Source: Symsagittifera roscoffensis
Lineage: Eukaryota > Xenacoelomorpha > Acoela > Convolutidae
Assembly: GCF_963678635.1 (NCBI RefSeq)
Contig: NC_087066.1
Coordinates: 30,571,301 to 30,635,300 of the forward strand
DNA length: 64,000 nucleotides
Reading direction: 5' to 3'
Shown here: positions 27,101-42,100 of the stretch, piece by piece
Numbering within the stretch: the first letter of the stretch is position 1
How the letters are laid out: each line of letters opens with the position of its first letter
Notes under the pieces: model-generated
Databases searched by the model: none
Told to the model about the DNA's origin: nothing
Seen by the model: only the letters and a program-made list of their open reading frames with translations
Made by a program: the position numbers and the translations under genes

Positions 27101-30100
27101 ATAAAAAAAACTGATTTTAAAAAAATGTTTTCTTATTCACTAATATATATAGAAAAACCGAAACTATCAGAACATCATTTAAAAAAGTTGGATCAATTTG
27201 AAGAAAAACAAAGTCTTTTTGTCGGCCTACTATATAGTGCGGCAAACTTAACACTTTCAACAGTGACACTAGAACACTATGCAGAACAATCTAGTTTTTC
27301 AACAAAAAATTAACACCATAACCTCCTCACATAGTTTTAAATTCTAGTAATGGACCAAATCCGGTTGGAAAAAATGAAATAGGAAACTTACCCCGGGTCC
27401 TTTCATGTATCGAGATAATTTTTTCTTTGTTTCAAAATATCTTGATTATGAATAGCAACTTATAGCTTTTTTTCGGAGCAAAAGAAAAATTCAATTTTAG
27501 AAAAACAGTCGATAACACAAATACCAGCATAAAACACGCTTTTACTTTTCATCGAGCGGCCACTGAGCAAACATTAAGTGAGTTGACGACCATTGAACCA
27601 AAAACAGAAAAAAATATACAGAAAGTTGCCGTGATAAAAAAAACTTTGAGCGATTATGTTATGTAAGACAAAAGAAACTTTCAAGTGAAAGCAAAAGGGA
27701 GAAGTTCACATCATGCGGAAAACAGAGGAGCAACGAGAGGCACGCGGAGGGGAGAGCGAAAATTTTACAGAGAGGCCTAAATAGATTTACTATGAGATAT
27801 GGATGTGGACGAGTGTTTGTGGAAAAAAAATGGGAAAAAAGAGGCCAAGAGTGACGACCTACCAATGCTGACGACAAAAGCTTTTGTCGAAGTTTTCAGA
27901 TATTGTGAAGAAATTACAAAAAATTGAAGAAAAAATTGATTTCGCTAGAGTATCCGAGTTCTTCAAAGCGAAACAAGCGTGAGCGACAGGACATGCGGTC
28001 ACGGACGTAACGATAGAGACGATTACAAACATTTAGGAAAAAATCGACAAAATGAGTTAATTGATTTCGCTAGAGTATCCGAGTTACAAAAGTGGCCATC
28101 ATTTATTGGAACGATCAACGACTGTGGAGACAGGGTAAGAGGAACACAAAATTGAGACAAGAGATACAGCGGAGTGGAATGATCATCAAGCAGAAAAGGT
28201 AGGCACAATTGGATTAATCAGGGAGGCCCTATAGAGCAGTGCAAATCTGACGGTTGGTGACCCGTACAAATTGGTTGTGACCCCTGCTGCTGGAGAGGGA
28301 GGCGATCAATTTGATCCTCGATAAGAATGAAGACGAGATCATAAACTAATAGCTTGAAGAGCCCAACAACACCGAGAAAAGCTTATCTCTACAAAAAAAA
28401 CAGCAATTAAAACGAACTCGAAAATTCAAACTACTTTTGAAAACTTTCAAAAAAAGTGGTACAGTAAAACATTATTGCCATAATTTAGAGACGCCTAAAC
28501 TAAAGGGCTAGTTTAGCGTTAACAATTATGAAACTGATAAACTTCCAAAACTCGTCATGTGGGTGGTAAAGGAGGAAAGATCGTTAGTTTACATCGACTT
28601 TCACATTCATCGTCGGTGATATGTTGAAGATTATCTAATTTAGTCAGTAAATTGCGTAATTTATTGTTGAAACAAGCTGCAGTAATGATCTTGGGCGTTA
28701 ATCACTGCATGTTTTCTGAAGAACCAGAGCGCTTATGACTGCTATTTTTCAGTTGTCAAAACTTCCTTTACATTTTTACTTCGTTTTACTTGCGTTTTAA
28801 TAATTTTTTGTCGGTAGCAGTCCGAATTAGAGCATTGAGCTACTTTTCAAAATCCATATATTTCAACAGATTTTTTGAAGCTTTCGGTGTTTATGAAAAG
28901 CATGAGCCGCTTTAAATGATGAAGAAAACCCAATGAATTGATTAAGCTGCTCTTTAAGAAACTAAAAGCTGGAAAAAAGAAGCATTGGAAAGAAAATTTA
29001 AGCAGAACGACGAAATTTACCCCTCCTTCTTTTTTCGCTGCCTGTAACAAACGCAGATAAAACCCTTGAAATAAAAATTTAACACTGCAGTTCAAAATCA
29101 AACTCGATTTAAGTAAAACAAGTTGATAGCTGTTTCCCAATTTAGTTCATTCCATACAATCATATTATTGAATGGATTATAAAAATGACCAAATTTTTAA
29201 TGCAGATACTTCGCAATACAACAGAACTTTTATTACATTTCAGTATATATAAAAAAGCAATGCAAACTTCCCAGAAGCGAAGACAAATTGCTTTACCTCA
29301 TCGGCCGAGCCTTTCGCGTCTTCTTTCTTCTTCTGGTTGATGAGTTGCAGGATGGCTCTGAGGTCAGTGACCCCGTGTTTGAAGGCAAACGCCTCCATCT
29401 CAGACCTAGACATGTTCTTCATCACCTCCACTAGCTGTTCAAGCGACAGTTTCTCCTGAGGAGCAGCGGAAGATTTCCGTCTGAAAAAATAATGGGTCAA
29501 GATAATAATGCACTCATCTTTAGTGTTTTATTTACAAGTTTTATTTGCAATTTTAGTAAGAATCTAAAGTCAAAGTACGGCGAATTGAAGAAATCTTCAG
29601 ACCATATAATGATCGAAGAAACTTCTAGGAGAATCCGTAGGGATTCGAACCCATATAAGCAATCTTTTCTCGAGTCTCAAAAAGGGGGATGAAACTAAAT
29701 ATTGACACAGAGGCGAAGTTGCACTTCGCATACACAAGCAAAAATAAGACCGATAACGCTACTGGGAAAAACTGAATGATTAAAACTTTGAATCTACAAA
29801 TTTTCTGAAGTGACGTACACCAATTATGAGTCTGCATAATTGCTAAGTGACGCAGCCAATTATGACGCATCAGCAGTACCAGTCAATTTGAAAAAAAAGA
29901 GAAATTTATCAACCATGCCGAAATTTACAGAGCGGACGCATTTTAACTAATATACGAAAAAAATTCATTAAAAACATCCGGCCCTGCCCAGGTTCAAACC
30001 CTCTTATTTTTTTACTGGTATCCTTCCCTACCTCTACGCTACAGATCCATGACACCTTAAAGCTAAAGTGCTATTTGCAATATAATAGTCTGTGTTATTA

Positions 30101-33100
30101 TCCTTAGCATTGGCTGTACTTAATAGCTGGATCAAAATGAACACTTCCAAAATGAACACATTTTGTCGCAACAATTGTATCGCAACAATATTTGCGACTT
30201 GAGTTGGAAAAAAAGAGAGTTCATACTATAACACAAGCTATGCTTGTGTAACGATGTCTATGAACCTCAACATTTTTAACAAAAAGTTTTAAGTCAGAAA
30301 ATGACAAATAGTCTATGTCGTATCAGATCAACAGCGGATTTATGTCCCCCCCCCCCCCCTCAGGAGTTCGACCCCCTGCCGACCCAAAGGGTCACCCCTT
30401 TGTACTATTTGAGATATCCATTTTTGGTCACAGACCCTAAAATTCTTCTAAAGGCGCCTTCGGCGTCAATATATACTAATTTTTAGTGCGGGGGGGGGGG
30501 GGGGGGGAGCGCGCCAAAAAAAAAACGGAATTTTTTTTGGTCAAAATTTTCCAAAAAAAGCCTAAAAACGCCTTTTTGGCCTGTTTTTTCAAATGTTTGC
30601 TTGCGGCGCAGAAAATTTGGTCAAAATGATGTCTTTCAAGTGATTTAGGAGAGCTCAGATTTTTTTTTTTGAAAAACCGCCCCCCCCCCCCCTCGAGAAA
30701 ATCCTAGATCCGCCCCCTGTATCGGACCATTTTTTCTCTAGATCACTTGACGGAAAAATAACTCTTGTAATGTCCCATAGTTATAATTAGTTGACTGCTT
30801 TTTCCTTGCCAATGTAATGACTATCAATACTTTTAGAACAAAACCAGATGCCAGTACAGCGAGAACTATCTGGATCAGCTGGTGATATTAATTTATGGCG
30901 ACTGCAAGCATTAACCATTATATTACGAAAAAAAAACATTCTGGAAGCACAAAACTTCCGGATTCGCATTTTTTTTTGTCACATGAGGACTGTATTTAAC
31001 TTTCCAAAACACTTAATAAACAAAAATTGAACATAAAATGAATGTTTAGTTAAGTCACAGACATAAAGAACGAACATATCGGAGTTACGACTATCGCTGG
31101 GGCCGGGAGACCTACTGCGCCCGGGAGGTGAACTGAAAAAGGAACCTGACATTCAAATCAGTCAACATAATGAGCTCATTTTGTAAGAACTCAAAAATTT
31201 TAGTGTCTCCGAAAAAAATGTCTTGGAAAATAAGGAAGAGAGAGCTTCGCCATAAATTGATATCACACAAATAATACAAACAAAGAGAGAAAAGATGATT
31301 TTTACTAAGATAAACTTAACTAATCTGTAAAACATCAACTGACCTTTTGAGTTTAGTATTGACCTGCAGCTCTTTCGAAGCTTCCTCGACCTTCACTTCG
31401 AAGGCCTTCGTCTCTTTTCCGACTGAGTTCTCAGCCTTACATTTGTACTTTCCAGCGTCTTTCTTCTCAGCTGTGTAAACAATTAATCTGTAAGTTTTGG
31501 TGGCCTGGTCAAAACTGAACTCGTTGTCGGAGGTCTCTTTCAGGGCAGTTATGCCTCTCATCCACGTGACTTTGGGTTCTGGGTTTCCGGTGATGACGAC
31601 TTCGACAATCAACGGCTTCTCTGAAAAAAATGCGTTACTCCGTGATGTGAATGCCAGATGGCAATTTTATTTAATCAAGAGGGACATAGGAGACCCATTA
31701 AACACAAAGAATACCGCTTTGGTACAATTTAATTTTACGACATCCATTTTGGTCAGCCAACATTAAATTTTTCCAAAGGGACCTGGAGCGCCATTCATGC
31801 ATACTAAATTTGAGGGGAGCGCTCGTAAACAAAACGCATTTTCAGCCAAAACAGTCTGTGAATTTTTTACCTTTCCAACCCCGCTTTTGATGAAAAAATC
31901 CCCCTTTGAGATAATTTTAGACCAGGCAATGAATCAGTCTAATACGTATCACCAGAATTTGAGAGGAAAATTTTTTAAAAATGATTTTAGGAATGCCTGG
32001 TATTTTGAAAAATCGTGGCGTTGTAGCTGGAGCTCATTTTCCAAGTAATAATTTAAAAAAATGATTTTTATGTGTTTTCTGTAAAATTGATACGAGACAT
32101 TACACAAAGTAAACTGTTTTATATATTCTCACTTCAGACCTTTCATTTACACCCAATTTTGTTTTCTCTTTTGAGTTCTCTAATTGAGTCCATGCTGAAT
32201 TCCATAAATATTAGAAAATTTTGTCTCAGAATACTCTTGAATTTCTCAAAACATTGATCTAGCTGACCTTCTTCTGCAACAGTAGCTTCTGGTGCCTTGA
32301 CGAACACTGGCGCCGCCTCTGTCTCCGGGTTCTCCAGTCTGGGATTCTTGTGTCTCTGGTGCGAGGACTCTCCAGGCACTTTTGGCTCCTCCTCTCCCTC
32401 GACCATTATTGACACCGCCGGAGCAGCGCTGGAAACATCATTATAAATAAGCAATAATTTACTACAGGTCTGATCGGAAATGAGATTTCAGTGTTTAGTT
32501 TGATGGGTTTCTTAACGTGTAAGAAACCACGTTAAAACATGCAGAAAACATATTATGCACAACTTGAATCACTGGACTCTTTAAACAACTACAAAAAACG
32601 GCAAATTTTTCTAAAACTACCAGGTTGACAAAATGATGATGATCAAAAAAGTCGGCTCCCAATTGGACGAAATTAATATTAAGACAAAACACTGACTCGT
32701 CAGAAAATTGAGAAATTTCCCTTGTGATTTTAAAGTCTTGTGGGTTTCTTGTGGGATAAAGATAGGGTAAGAGCTACTAGAAACGTGATAGGGTTTAATT
32801 ATTATCCACCAGTAAAAACTGTTGATGACCAATCATAAACAAAAAGTGAACACTTTTAACCTGCGAGGCGCTTCCATCAAGCTGCAAAATAAACACAGTT
32901 AAAAAAAAATTATTGAACGGAAAATGAAACGCAGAGTTTTATTAATTGTTTTGCTTCTACCAAAGCGAATTGTTAATTAAGCGCTAAATGGTTGTTCTTT
33001 TATGAGATGTGTTGAGAAGTGAATTTTTTTTTACCTCATTCTCTCAGCTGGAGTTGGTTTGTCTGAAACAAAAATTGGCAAATATTAATACAAAGATTTC

Positions 33101-36100
33101 AGCTTGATTTATTTTTGAAAAGTCTGCTTTAACCTTGCAAATATGCCGAAACCCAAGATGTTCGGCAAATATGCCGAAACCCAAGATGTTCGTCAAAAAA
33201 TCAAATTAACAATGGAGCGTCCTAAATTTCAAGAAATTAGATTTATCTGTTCCGGAAAAAGGGATAAAGGAAGGAAAAAATCGCGACTCGATTTTCATCT
33301 TGTTTTTTCTCCAGTAAAAATCTCGAGACAGTAGTAGTTGTATCAATTAAACTCCTTCGACTTCTCAAATGCTGTTATCATATAAATTAAAACATGAAAA
33401 AAACAAAGCGGCAAAATGATAGCTGTGAGCAGCAGTAATGGTTTCACAAATTCTCAATAAATTATATCAGAGAAAAAACTTCCATAAAACGCCAGGACTG
33501 AATGCCCGAAATTTATGTTAGCCAATCAGAATTCATACTTCAACACAGAGTCGATGCGGAGCTTCGAAACCATTTGGAACCCAAGTGGGAAGGGGCTAGG
33601 AAAATATTGAGATTCATAATGAAGCCAGGTCAATGATTTATAGTTTTGTAAAAGTTATTTTTATGAAAAAACCTAGTTCGCTCCAAAAGTATTCTTGCTC
33701 TTGCAAATTAAAAAATATATAGAAAAAAAACGCGGATATGAATGAGCTTTGGGTAGCTAAAAGGGCGTTGATTGGTTGGTAATATTTGCGCATTTGGCCC
33801 TTTTCTGATTAGAATATCCCCATTTCACCACCTCTCCCTTTGGTTTTCGTGAAATTGTACCTCCAACAATAGCTTGTGCTTCCACAGTCATCTTTCCGAC
33901 TGAGTTCCTGCCCATGACCTTGTACCTCCCAGCATCCTCGGCAGTCGCTTTGAGACAAGTTAGCTCCACAAAACCATCGCTCTCATCGTACACAAAACTG
34001 TACTTCTTGTCTTTGGGGTCAATAAGGACACCATCTTTGGACCTAGTTAAAATAATTTAAATCAAGATTTCAGAATTCTGAATTGGAAAGCCCTATTAAA
34101 TATATTGTAATTACATTCAAAAAAGAGGGACAAAACGCAGCGAATGAATTCAGGTGACGTGATTTGCATGTGTAGACTTCATTAGCTATTTTATTCGTAC
34201 GATCATTTTCTAGAACAATCTCGCGCAGCTTCTCTTTAGTTGCTATACTTCACATAAGTACAAAAAACAAAAAAGTCGAAAAAAAATATAATGAAAAAAA
34301 CTAGATGAACCAAAATTTTCGCGTGTCTCGATAAAAATATCTAGGGGGCTAGCTAAAGCTGCAGGTAACTGTTTGATATTTTTGGGGTGATATGTTACAA
34401 TAGGTGGTAATTTTGAGTATAGTGCATGTATTAAAAATCAGAACTACTATGCATAACATAGTCATTTCATTTTCAATCAATTATTCTCTTACTTAGATAT
34501 TTTTTGTTTAGACATTACTCTGCCATATGAAATGCTATTCTAAGACTTAATTTTTACACTTCTTCCAAAAAATTTGGCTTTCAAAATGAATTAAAAATAA
34601 TGTGCGAAGTAAAACAAAAAGCGATCCAGCTATTGATATTGAACCGAAATTCATAGGCCGAAATTCATAGTTGTTTCTCTTTTGAATTAAGTGAAAAGAT
34701 TGGGAGGTGAGAAAATTTTGCATATACAAAACAGACCTACACAAAATAGTTCAGAAAACCTTGTAATGAAGGAAAAAACAGTCAAACACAAAACAGTCCG
34801 GTTTAAGGTCGCCGGTGGGCGCGCTACGGATAACCGGCTCTAAATTTTGTATTAAATCCTACCCTCTTTTGGCAAGCTCGCAACACGTTGGCGCGACTGC
34901 TGCGGTCACTATTTTGTTCATTATGTTTGTTGAACAAAGGACAATTCTTGGCCTATCGGCTTGTTACAACAATTATTTCTTGCGACTGTTTTTCGGACTG
35001 TTTTTTATCGGACTGTTTTGTATGGGGCTGTTTTGTACAGACACGAAGAAAATTGTTGTGTTTGAAAATTTTTGAGACATTGGAAACTTCCCAAACACAA
35101 AACAATTTTCTTCGTGTCAGTACAAAACAGCCCCATACAAAACAGTCTGATACAAAACAGTCCGAAAAACAGTTCCAAGTATTAATTGTTTTAGCAAGCT
35201 GATAGGCCAAGAATTATCCTTTGTTCAACAAATATAAAGAACAAAATAGTGAACGCCGCAGTCGCGCCAACGTGTTGCAAGCTTGCCAACAGAGGGTAGG
35301 ATTTAATACAAAATTTAGAGCCGGTTATCGCCCACCTGCGAACTTAAACAGGACAGTTTTGTATTGGACTGTTTTTTTTCCTTCATTACATGATTTTCTG
35401 GAATATTTTGTGTTGGACTGTTTTGTTTATGCGGCATTTTCTTGTATAAAAAGGTATTCGTCGTTACTGCAGGAAAAATTCTTGCAACCGATTCTTTCGA
35501 TTGAGTCTTTCATCTCAAACTTGTTTGTCTTCATTTTATCAAAGAAAATGAACTGAACTCGCAAGTGTAAAAAGCTTCATGTTTCACAATGGTCACTGCT
35601 TATGATAATTCCAACAAGCGTCAAGGAGCAATAGAATAGTCAGTGATTACAGTTGACAGTTGATGAATTTATAAAAAAAGTTACATTTGAATTCTCACCA
35701 TGTGACAGTAATAGGTTTAGCTCCCTGAACCGTAGCGTCAATTTTGAACGATGCTCCCTCATGGTAATAGGCGTTGTACGGTTTCTTGATGAAAGAGGGT
35801 CTGTCTTTATCCGGAGTATCTTTACTCGGAGACACAGTCAATTTACAGGTGCACTCGGCCTTGCCCTCTTGATTGACAGCTGTCACCTTGTACACACCCT
35901 CATCGGGAGGGAATGCTTCCAATATGTCGAGCGAGTAGAGATCGACTTCCTTGTTTGTTTTGTAATACTTGCTGATGGGCACTTCAAAGTCGTCCCTAAA
36001 ACAATGAAATTATTAAATTCGTTTTCACTAAATGAACAATTGCTTTATATTTTACAAAAAAAGTCTCATCGAGATATCTCATCTTGGAAGCACACCAAAA

Positions 36101-39100
36101 AGACCAGTTTGCATTTCCATCGTGCGGTATGAGTGAGTAAAAACAGTTTGATTCCCGACTACCAAAAAACAGATTATTTGCCGCATACACAATCGATATA
36201 CAAATTTAAGAATAATTTTAAAAACGTTGCCTCGAAAATTACAAAAGGGTAGCGGAAGACAGTCTAGGAATTCGAGGACACTGTTCATAGAAAATAGGTT
36301 AATCATCTGAAACTCAGACTCTTGCATTGCAATATGATTTGCTTTAATACGCTTTAAACAATGTATGTAAATTTTTAGAGTGTAAATTCTATGTATGTAA
36401 AACTGCCAATTTTGAGTAGGTAATTGCACCTACATGAAGCAGGTAATTTTGGTAGATATATTGTATATAAGCAAGAAAAACCAGCAAAAATTTATTTATT
36501 TTGAAAAAATTTTCTCAAAATTTTGAAGCTAACAAAACCCTAGCTTCGGAATGCGCTTGAAAAATCCTAACAAACTTAGAAGATATATATTTTCATATTG
36601 AGTAAGTTAAGTATACTACATAAAAACGAAACTGTTGAAATATACAAAACTTAAATCTTTTCGTGATTTTGGCTAAAATCATGTAATATCAGTGATGCAC
36701 GCATCCAAAAATTGGTTAAAATATTGTGGAGTTGCCTGCCTATGATCTTTAACCTTTGTTTGGCAATTATCGAAAAAGTATCAGAAAACTAAAAAAAAAA
36801 ACAATTTCATAGAAATTACAATGTTTTGCAATTCAAGCCCCAGACTCGCCTTTGCCTATTAATTTGAGCACAGAGGCAAAGCGGAGCTTCGAGCCACTTG
36901 CGATTCAACAAATATTTAAAAAACTATTAAAAAAAGTTGAAGAAATTAGGTGATAAAATTTGCTCGATAATATACAACAAAAGGCCCCGCTAGAAGTACG
37001 AGTTTCAAGTTTTTTGATCTTGTTATACTGATGCGAGACGAAATGTGTTATTTTAAAAATTGGACTTTGCTCAAACTCTTGTTGTTTTTCTACTAAAATA
37101 TATAAAAATTTTTGAGAAACTTGAAAAATCCCAAGTACATAACATTTCATTAACAAAAACTTAAGGACTCGTGGCTTCTGCAGGAAAAATTATCGCAACC
37201 GGTTCTTTCCATTGAATTTTTATCTCAGATTTGATTGGGAAGTTTTTAAGAACTTCAGAAAATTCTGTAAGAAACGATCAAAAGTTTCAACTTGATTTTC
37301 CAAAATCCATATATTGCTTAAAATAGCAAAAAACAAAAATTCAAACTGGGTTTCTCCATTGAACACTTGACCTGCGATTTCGCACGGTAGTTTTCGAGTG
37401 AAGCCAAAAAAGCTCCAAAAAACTGTAAAAAATTGTTTGGAAGTAATCATGGGTTTAGCGAAAAATTGTTTCCGAGTAAAGCCAAAAAATCTCCAAAAAA
37501 CTATAAGAAATTGTTTGGAAGTAATCATGGGTTTAGCCTCTTTTAAAAGTAAATTCAACAACCTGTTGTTTCGATAAAGGAAAGTCCAAAAAACGGCCAA
37601 CAAATCAAAAAGTAAATTTGATGTTTCTCAAAATCCTAGCTTTTTTTGAACAAGGAACTTGCAATTTCGATTGAAACTAAAAACAGATTTGGGAGAGTAC
37701 TTCACGAGAAAAGTAGAAGTTTCAAAAAAAACGGCCAAAAAGTCATAATTTGACTTCTCCGTGTCAAAAAAAATTGGCCGTAGTCTGGTATGCAGAGAAC
37801 CTTCCGCGGCCTTTGTTTTGGATTGAGCCCAAAATGTCAAGCACGGGAGGGTAGAGGCTACACACTTTAAAACGGTATTTTTTGAGAAAACAAAAAAAAC
37901 TAAATAAGGGTCAATATTCCCCAAGATTTTTTCAAGGATGTAAAAGTAGAATAAGGCAAAAAGATAGACGCTGATTATGCAGACACAAAAGGGAGTGGGC
38001 TGATACCTTTTTTTGAATTTCCAAAGATACCTTTTTTTGAAAACAAGAAAAGGTAAATACAAGCCTTTCAACTAAAACTTCTTGGCGGGTTCGATTCTAC
38101 GAACAGCAGATATAGAGACCACCTCCCTCGCATCTGCGCCACGTGCCCCCGACAATTTGCTTACACTAACCCTCGATATGCTAACAAATTGTCATGGCGA
38201 TGCAGCAAAAGTGGCACCAAACACAAATTGACCAATTTTGCAAGTAATAGTTTGAAATATAACATACTGAAGGCATCCATACTAATTATGCATGTAATAA
38301 ATTGGAAAGCATAAAGCCACATTATTAATAGCGAGATATATTGAGTTAAATAATTTCTGAAATCGAGTTTTTATGATTGTTATGTTGTTTGAAACAAGTA
38401 GCTTTTTTCGGTTCATTTGATGAATTTAAATTGCATCAACTGTGTTAACCATCAATAAACCGTATAGGTGCCCCAAAAGTGGCACCAACATTTGCGACTT
38501 AGGTTAGGGAAAAAAGAATAGTCATAGTATAACACTAACGCTCACTAAACTTCGACTAGTGTATTGAAATAACACACCAGTTGTTCATATACGCACAAGC
38601 TTTCGTGTTGTCAGAATAAATTTTCATAATGTACTCACTTGAACCAAGAGATCACTGGATCTGGCATCCCGATAATTCTAGCGGTGAGCGTGGTGGGGAA
38701 GCCATAGTCCGCTTTCTAAAACAAATCTCCAGTTTCATTACGATTGACAGTAATAGGACAGCACTTCAGTAAATGTACTGATATACAACTGCACCGTGTC
38801 AGTGATGTTATATAGGGGGAACCAAGTAGAGCAAAGTGCTTGGATGAAAAAGGACAAATATCCAGAACCTGCGTGCATCATGATGCAATTCGGTTCCAGC
38901 CATACATCGATGGAAAAATTTCATTCATTTAAATTTAAAACTCCGTGAAATTTATGGAAATTTAGAAACTACAAAAAAGAGACGTGCAAAATATGTTAGT
39001 CAGTTATGCAGTTTCATTCAACAACGCAGCCGATATTTAGATAGAAAACAAGTTTTTTTGTACAGGATAGAAATGTGATAATTTTAAACAATAGTGGACA

Positions 39101-42100
39101 AATTTTGGAATGGACTCTCCAGTGCAATAAAAAACAACACTTGAAAGCATCCGCGGAAACAAATAATTCATCACTTTAGATTTTAAAAATATTTTTGCAA
39201 TTTTTGGAAATATTTTTCAAAATTCATGAAATGCGTAATGATCTATGTTATTAACAATGCAGTGAAACAGGCACACAACAAAACTATTTCGTCTTGGACA
39301 TGAGCGACAAGTAAGTGCAACTCTACTTCACAAGCCAATACAAACCGATATTTTCTTACCACCTGAAGTTTATTTGCGCAAACACATTAACAATTAATAA
39401 GCATGAAGCAAAAAGCTGAGAAGCAACATTGAACAATTAACACTAATTGCAGTTAAGGATTTTAAGCAATTTCAGTTGAACCCAGTTTCAAAATATTTTC
39501 ACCGCTATATAGAAGTTTAAACGATGTTGAACCACGGATCAAATTAAGGTTTACTAACAAAAAATTTAAATCTAAGTTTGTTATGACGCAAAGCAAAGCT
39601 ATGATTTAGTGTCTTGCTCGATATAATTTAACCATTTCCAGTCTTACGTCATCTTGAAGTTTCTCTGTGATCGTTGGCGGGATTCCAGCTCCTACAGCAA
39701 CTTTGACAGCCTTCTGACCAGACTGGTGCTTATCCGCCCCTTCAGTGACAGTCAGGAACGCCTTGCACTTGTCCTTTCCGGCCGGATTCGACGCAACAAG
39801 AGTATACTCTCCTTCGTCGTCCATGATGAGTTTGTTGAAGGTTAATCTGACAGATCCGTCGTGTTCCACTTTCTCTTCGAATTTGATTCGCCATTCTGGC
39901 TCGAATGGGACTCCGTCCAGAAGGATGTGGACTTTAGGAGTGGGCGATCCCTTGACTATTGCTTCGAACTTAGCAGTACCATGTTCAACGCCTTGCGCAT
40001 TTTTAAAGGGTTCCACAATAACCGGTGCTACGAGAAAAAAAAACACAATAGAAATAATTTCAGCTTCTGGATCTGCAAATAATTTACACAGAGGCGAAGC
40101 AGAGCTTCGCACCTTTTGCGATACAACAAAAAGCATGACAAAATAGCAGGCAAACATTGAGACGAACGCCAAAATTGGAAAAAAAAATTCAAAATGTCGA
40201 AAAAAACTAGATCTATCAAAAGTTTTATGTTTTCATATAGTTGTCTTGAATAAAGCTCAACGTAGGAAGAAAACGTACGAAGCGGTAATAAAGCCGACAA
40301 CTTTTGAGCAGACACACCTCCAGCCAAAAAAACTGTCTCGTAAAAAACTTGAAAATTTTAAAAAATATATCACATTACCCCCTTTAAAAAACACACATTG
40401 GACCTATCAGGTTTAAACCGAAAAACTTTTCAGCCGTTGGCTGACGATGGAGCAGATTATATGGGAAAATGATTGTGATTTTCTAGAAAACATTCACAAA
40501 AAAGTTCTAGGCTCCGAATTGATAAAGCTTGCTAATTGCGAGTTTAATAATCACATGTGTAATAAATCCGTGCATATTATTTGACGAAGCAAAAAATTCA
40601 AAAAAATTCAACCAAAATCTGTTGTAGAATTTTTTACAAATTGTTTTTAAACAAAATAAAAATCCGCAAAAATCTTGTAACTCAATTACCCCCACCAATG
40701 GAGCGGCTCTTTTCCAGTTCCCCCTTTCAAAATATCGAGTTTTATGTTTGTTTTACGTGGTATTACGGCTGAATGCGTGATGTTACGTTGTAAAGTATGA
40801 AGAACAAATCTGTTCACAGTTGTCATTCTGTTCACCACGCCAAATTTCATTGCATTATGACAACGTTAAATAAGCTTTTCAAAATTGAATTTGAAAGGGG
40901 GGACTGGAAAAGAGCCAATGGAGCTTTAGAAGCAGCAGCAGCATGCAGCAATTTAGAAGAAAAACTTTCAAAAAGATTCCGCGCTAGGGGAACTAAGACG
41001 ACAAAAATAAACAGACGAACGATAGTAGGAAAAACAAAAAAAATCAGGTTTGCAAAAAAAAAGCTCCGGCCGACAGATCCGGAACATAAACTTTTGCCAT
41101 CTCACGCAGGGTTGTTACCTCTACACCAGATACGCTGGTTAATTACTTGATTTTGAATGAAACATAAAGCAAGTAGAAACACGTGTAACAATTTCGGATC
41201 TTTTTCCACTTCTCTTCTCCACACTTCAAATTTTCCATTTTTTCAATGATCTTTCGTGTTATTATGACTGAACGCGTACAAATGTCTTCACAATAGTAAG
41301 TTTGTTCACTATGCAAAATTTCATTACATTATGACAACATAAAATTAATTTTTCAAAACTGAAAAATGGGGGGGGTGAAAATAGCAACAATTTCATGTGC
41401 GAAATTTTGTGAACACGGTTCTTTACGGGAAAAAAGTCTTGTACCCGGTTGCAACACCCTGGCTAATCGCAGGGGTAAAAAGATGATATTCAAAGAATTC
41501 AACTAACCGTCTCCAACAGTAGACTTTGGCGCAACCTTGGGGGCAACTGAAACAAAATTTTGATAAGAGAATTTCTCTAAATGTGTCTTCCATTTCAAAT
41601 TTCAATTTCAAGAAAACATATTTGATAAAATGTTCACATTAATTTCAAAGAAAAAGGTAGAACTTTTAAAAAATTCATTGAACTGATAAAAAGTCTACTC
41701 AACAATCCCCACCTCTCTAGTTATCTAATAAAGAATCTCCGACTCTCCAAAAAAGAACCGTTTACAGTGGCCCAAACAACGCAGTATTGAATTTTTGAAA
41801 GTTCATTTATTTTGTTAAGTGTAGCAATACAACAGCTGTTGCAACTTGGAGTTTTCTATATAGTGAGGTTTTAAATTTCATGCATTTTGATTGGTCAAAA
41901 ATTTACGTACTTTGCTAAACTATCTACCTAAGAACCTCTCCCTTTCTTAAAAAAGGAGGTTGTTAACTAGAAGCAAAATCAGTTGCATACAAAACTAGCC
42001 AACTATCCTGAAACAGCAGAAAAATGCAAAACCGAAAAAAATGCACAATATTTGGTACCATTTGTCTTAGCTGCCACTTCCTGACTAGCAGGCCCCTGTC

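Noticed and set aside
38080-38165. Intact tRNA at the start of the 38-kb repeat copy
   Set aside because: Only A-box- and B-box-like phrases are visible and no good anticodon arm can be drawn; kept as a degenerate repeat head.
40797-41150. 117-codon + strand frame as a gene
   Set aside because: It overlaps a diverged tandem duplication, has no recognisable domain and no supporting start or splice context.
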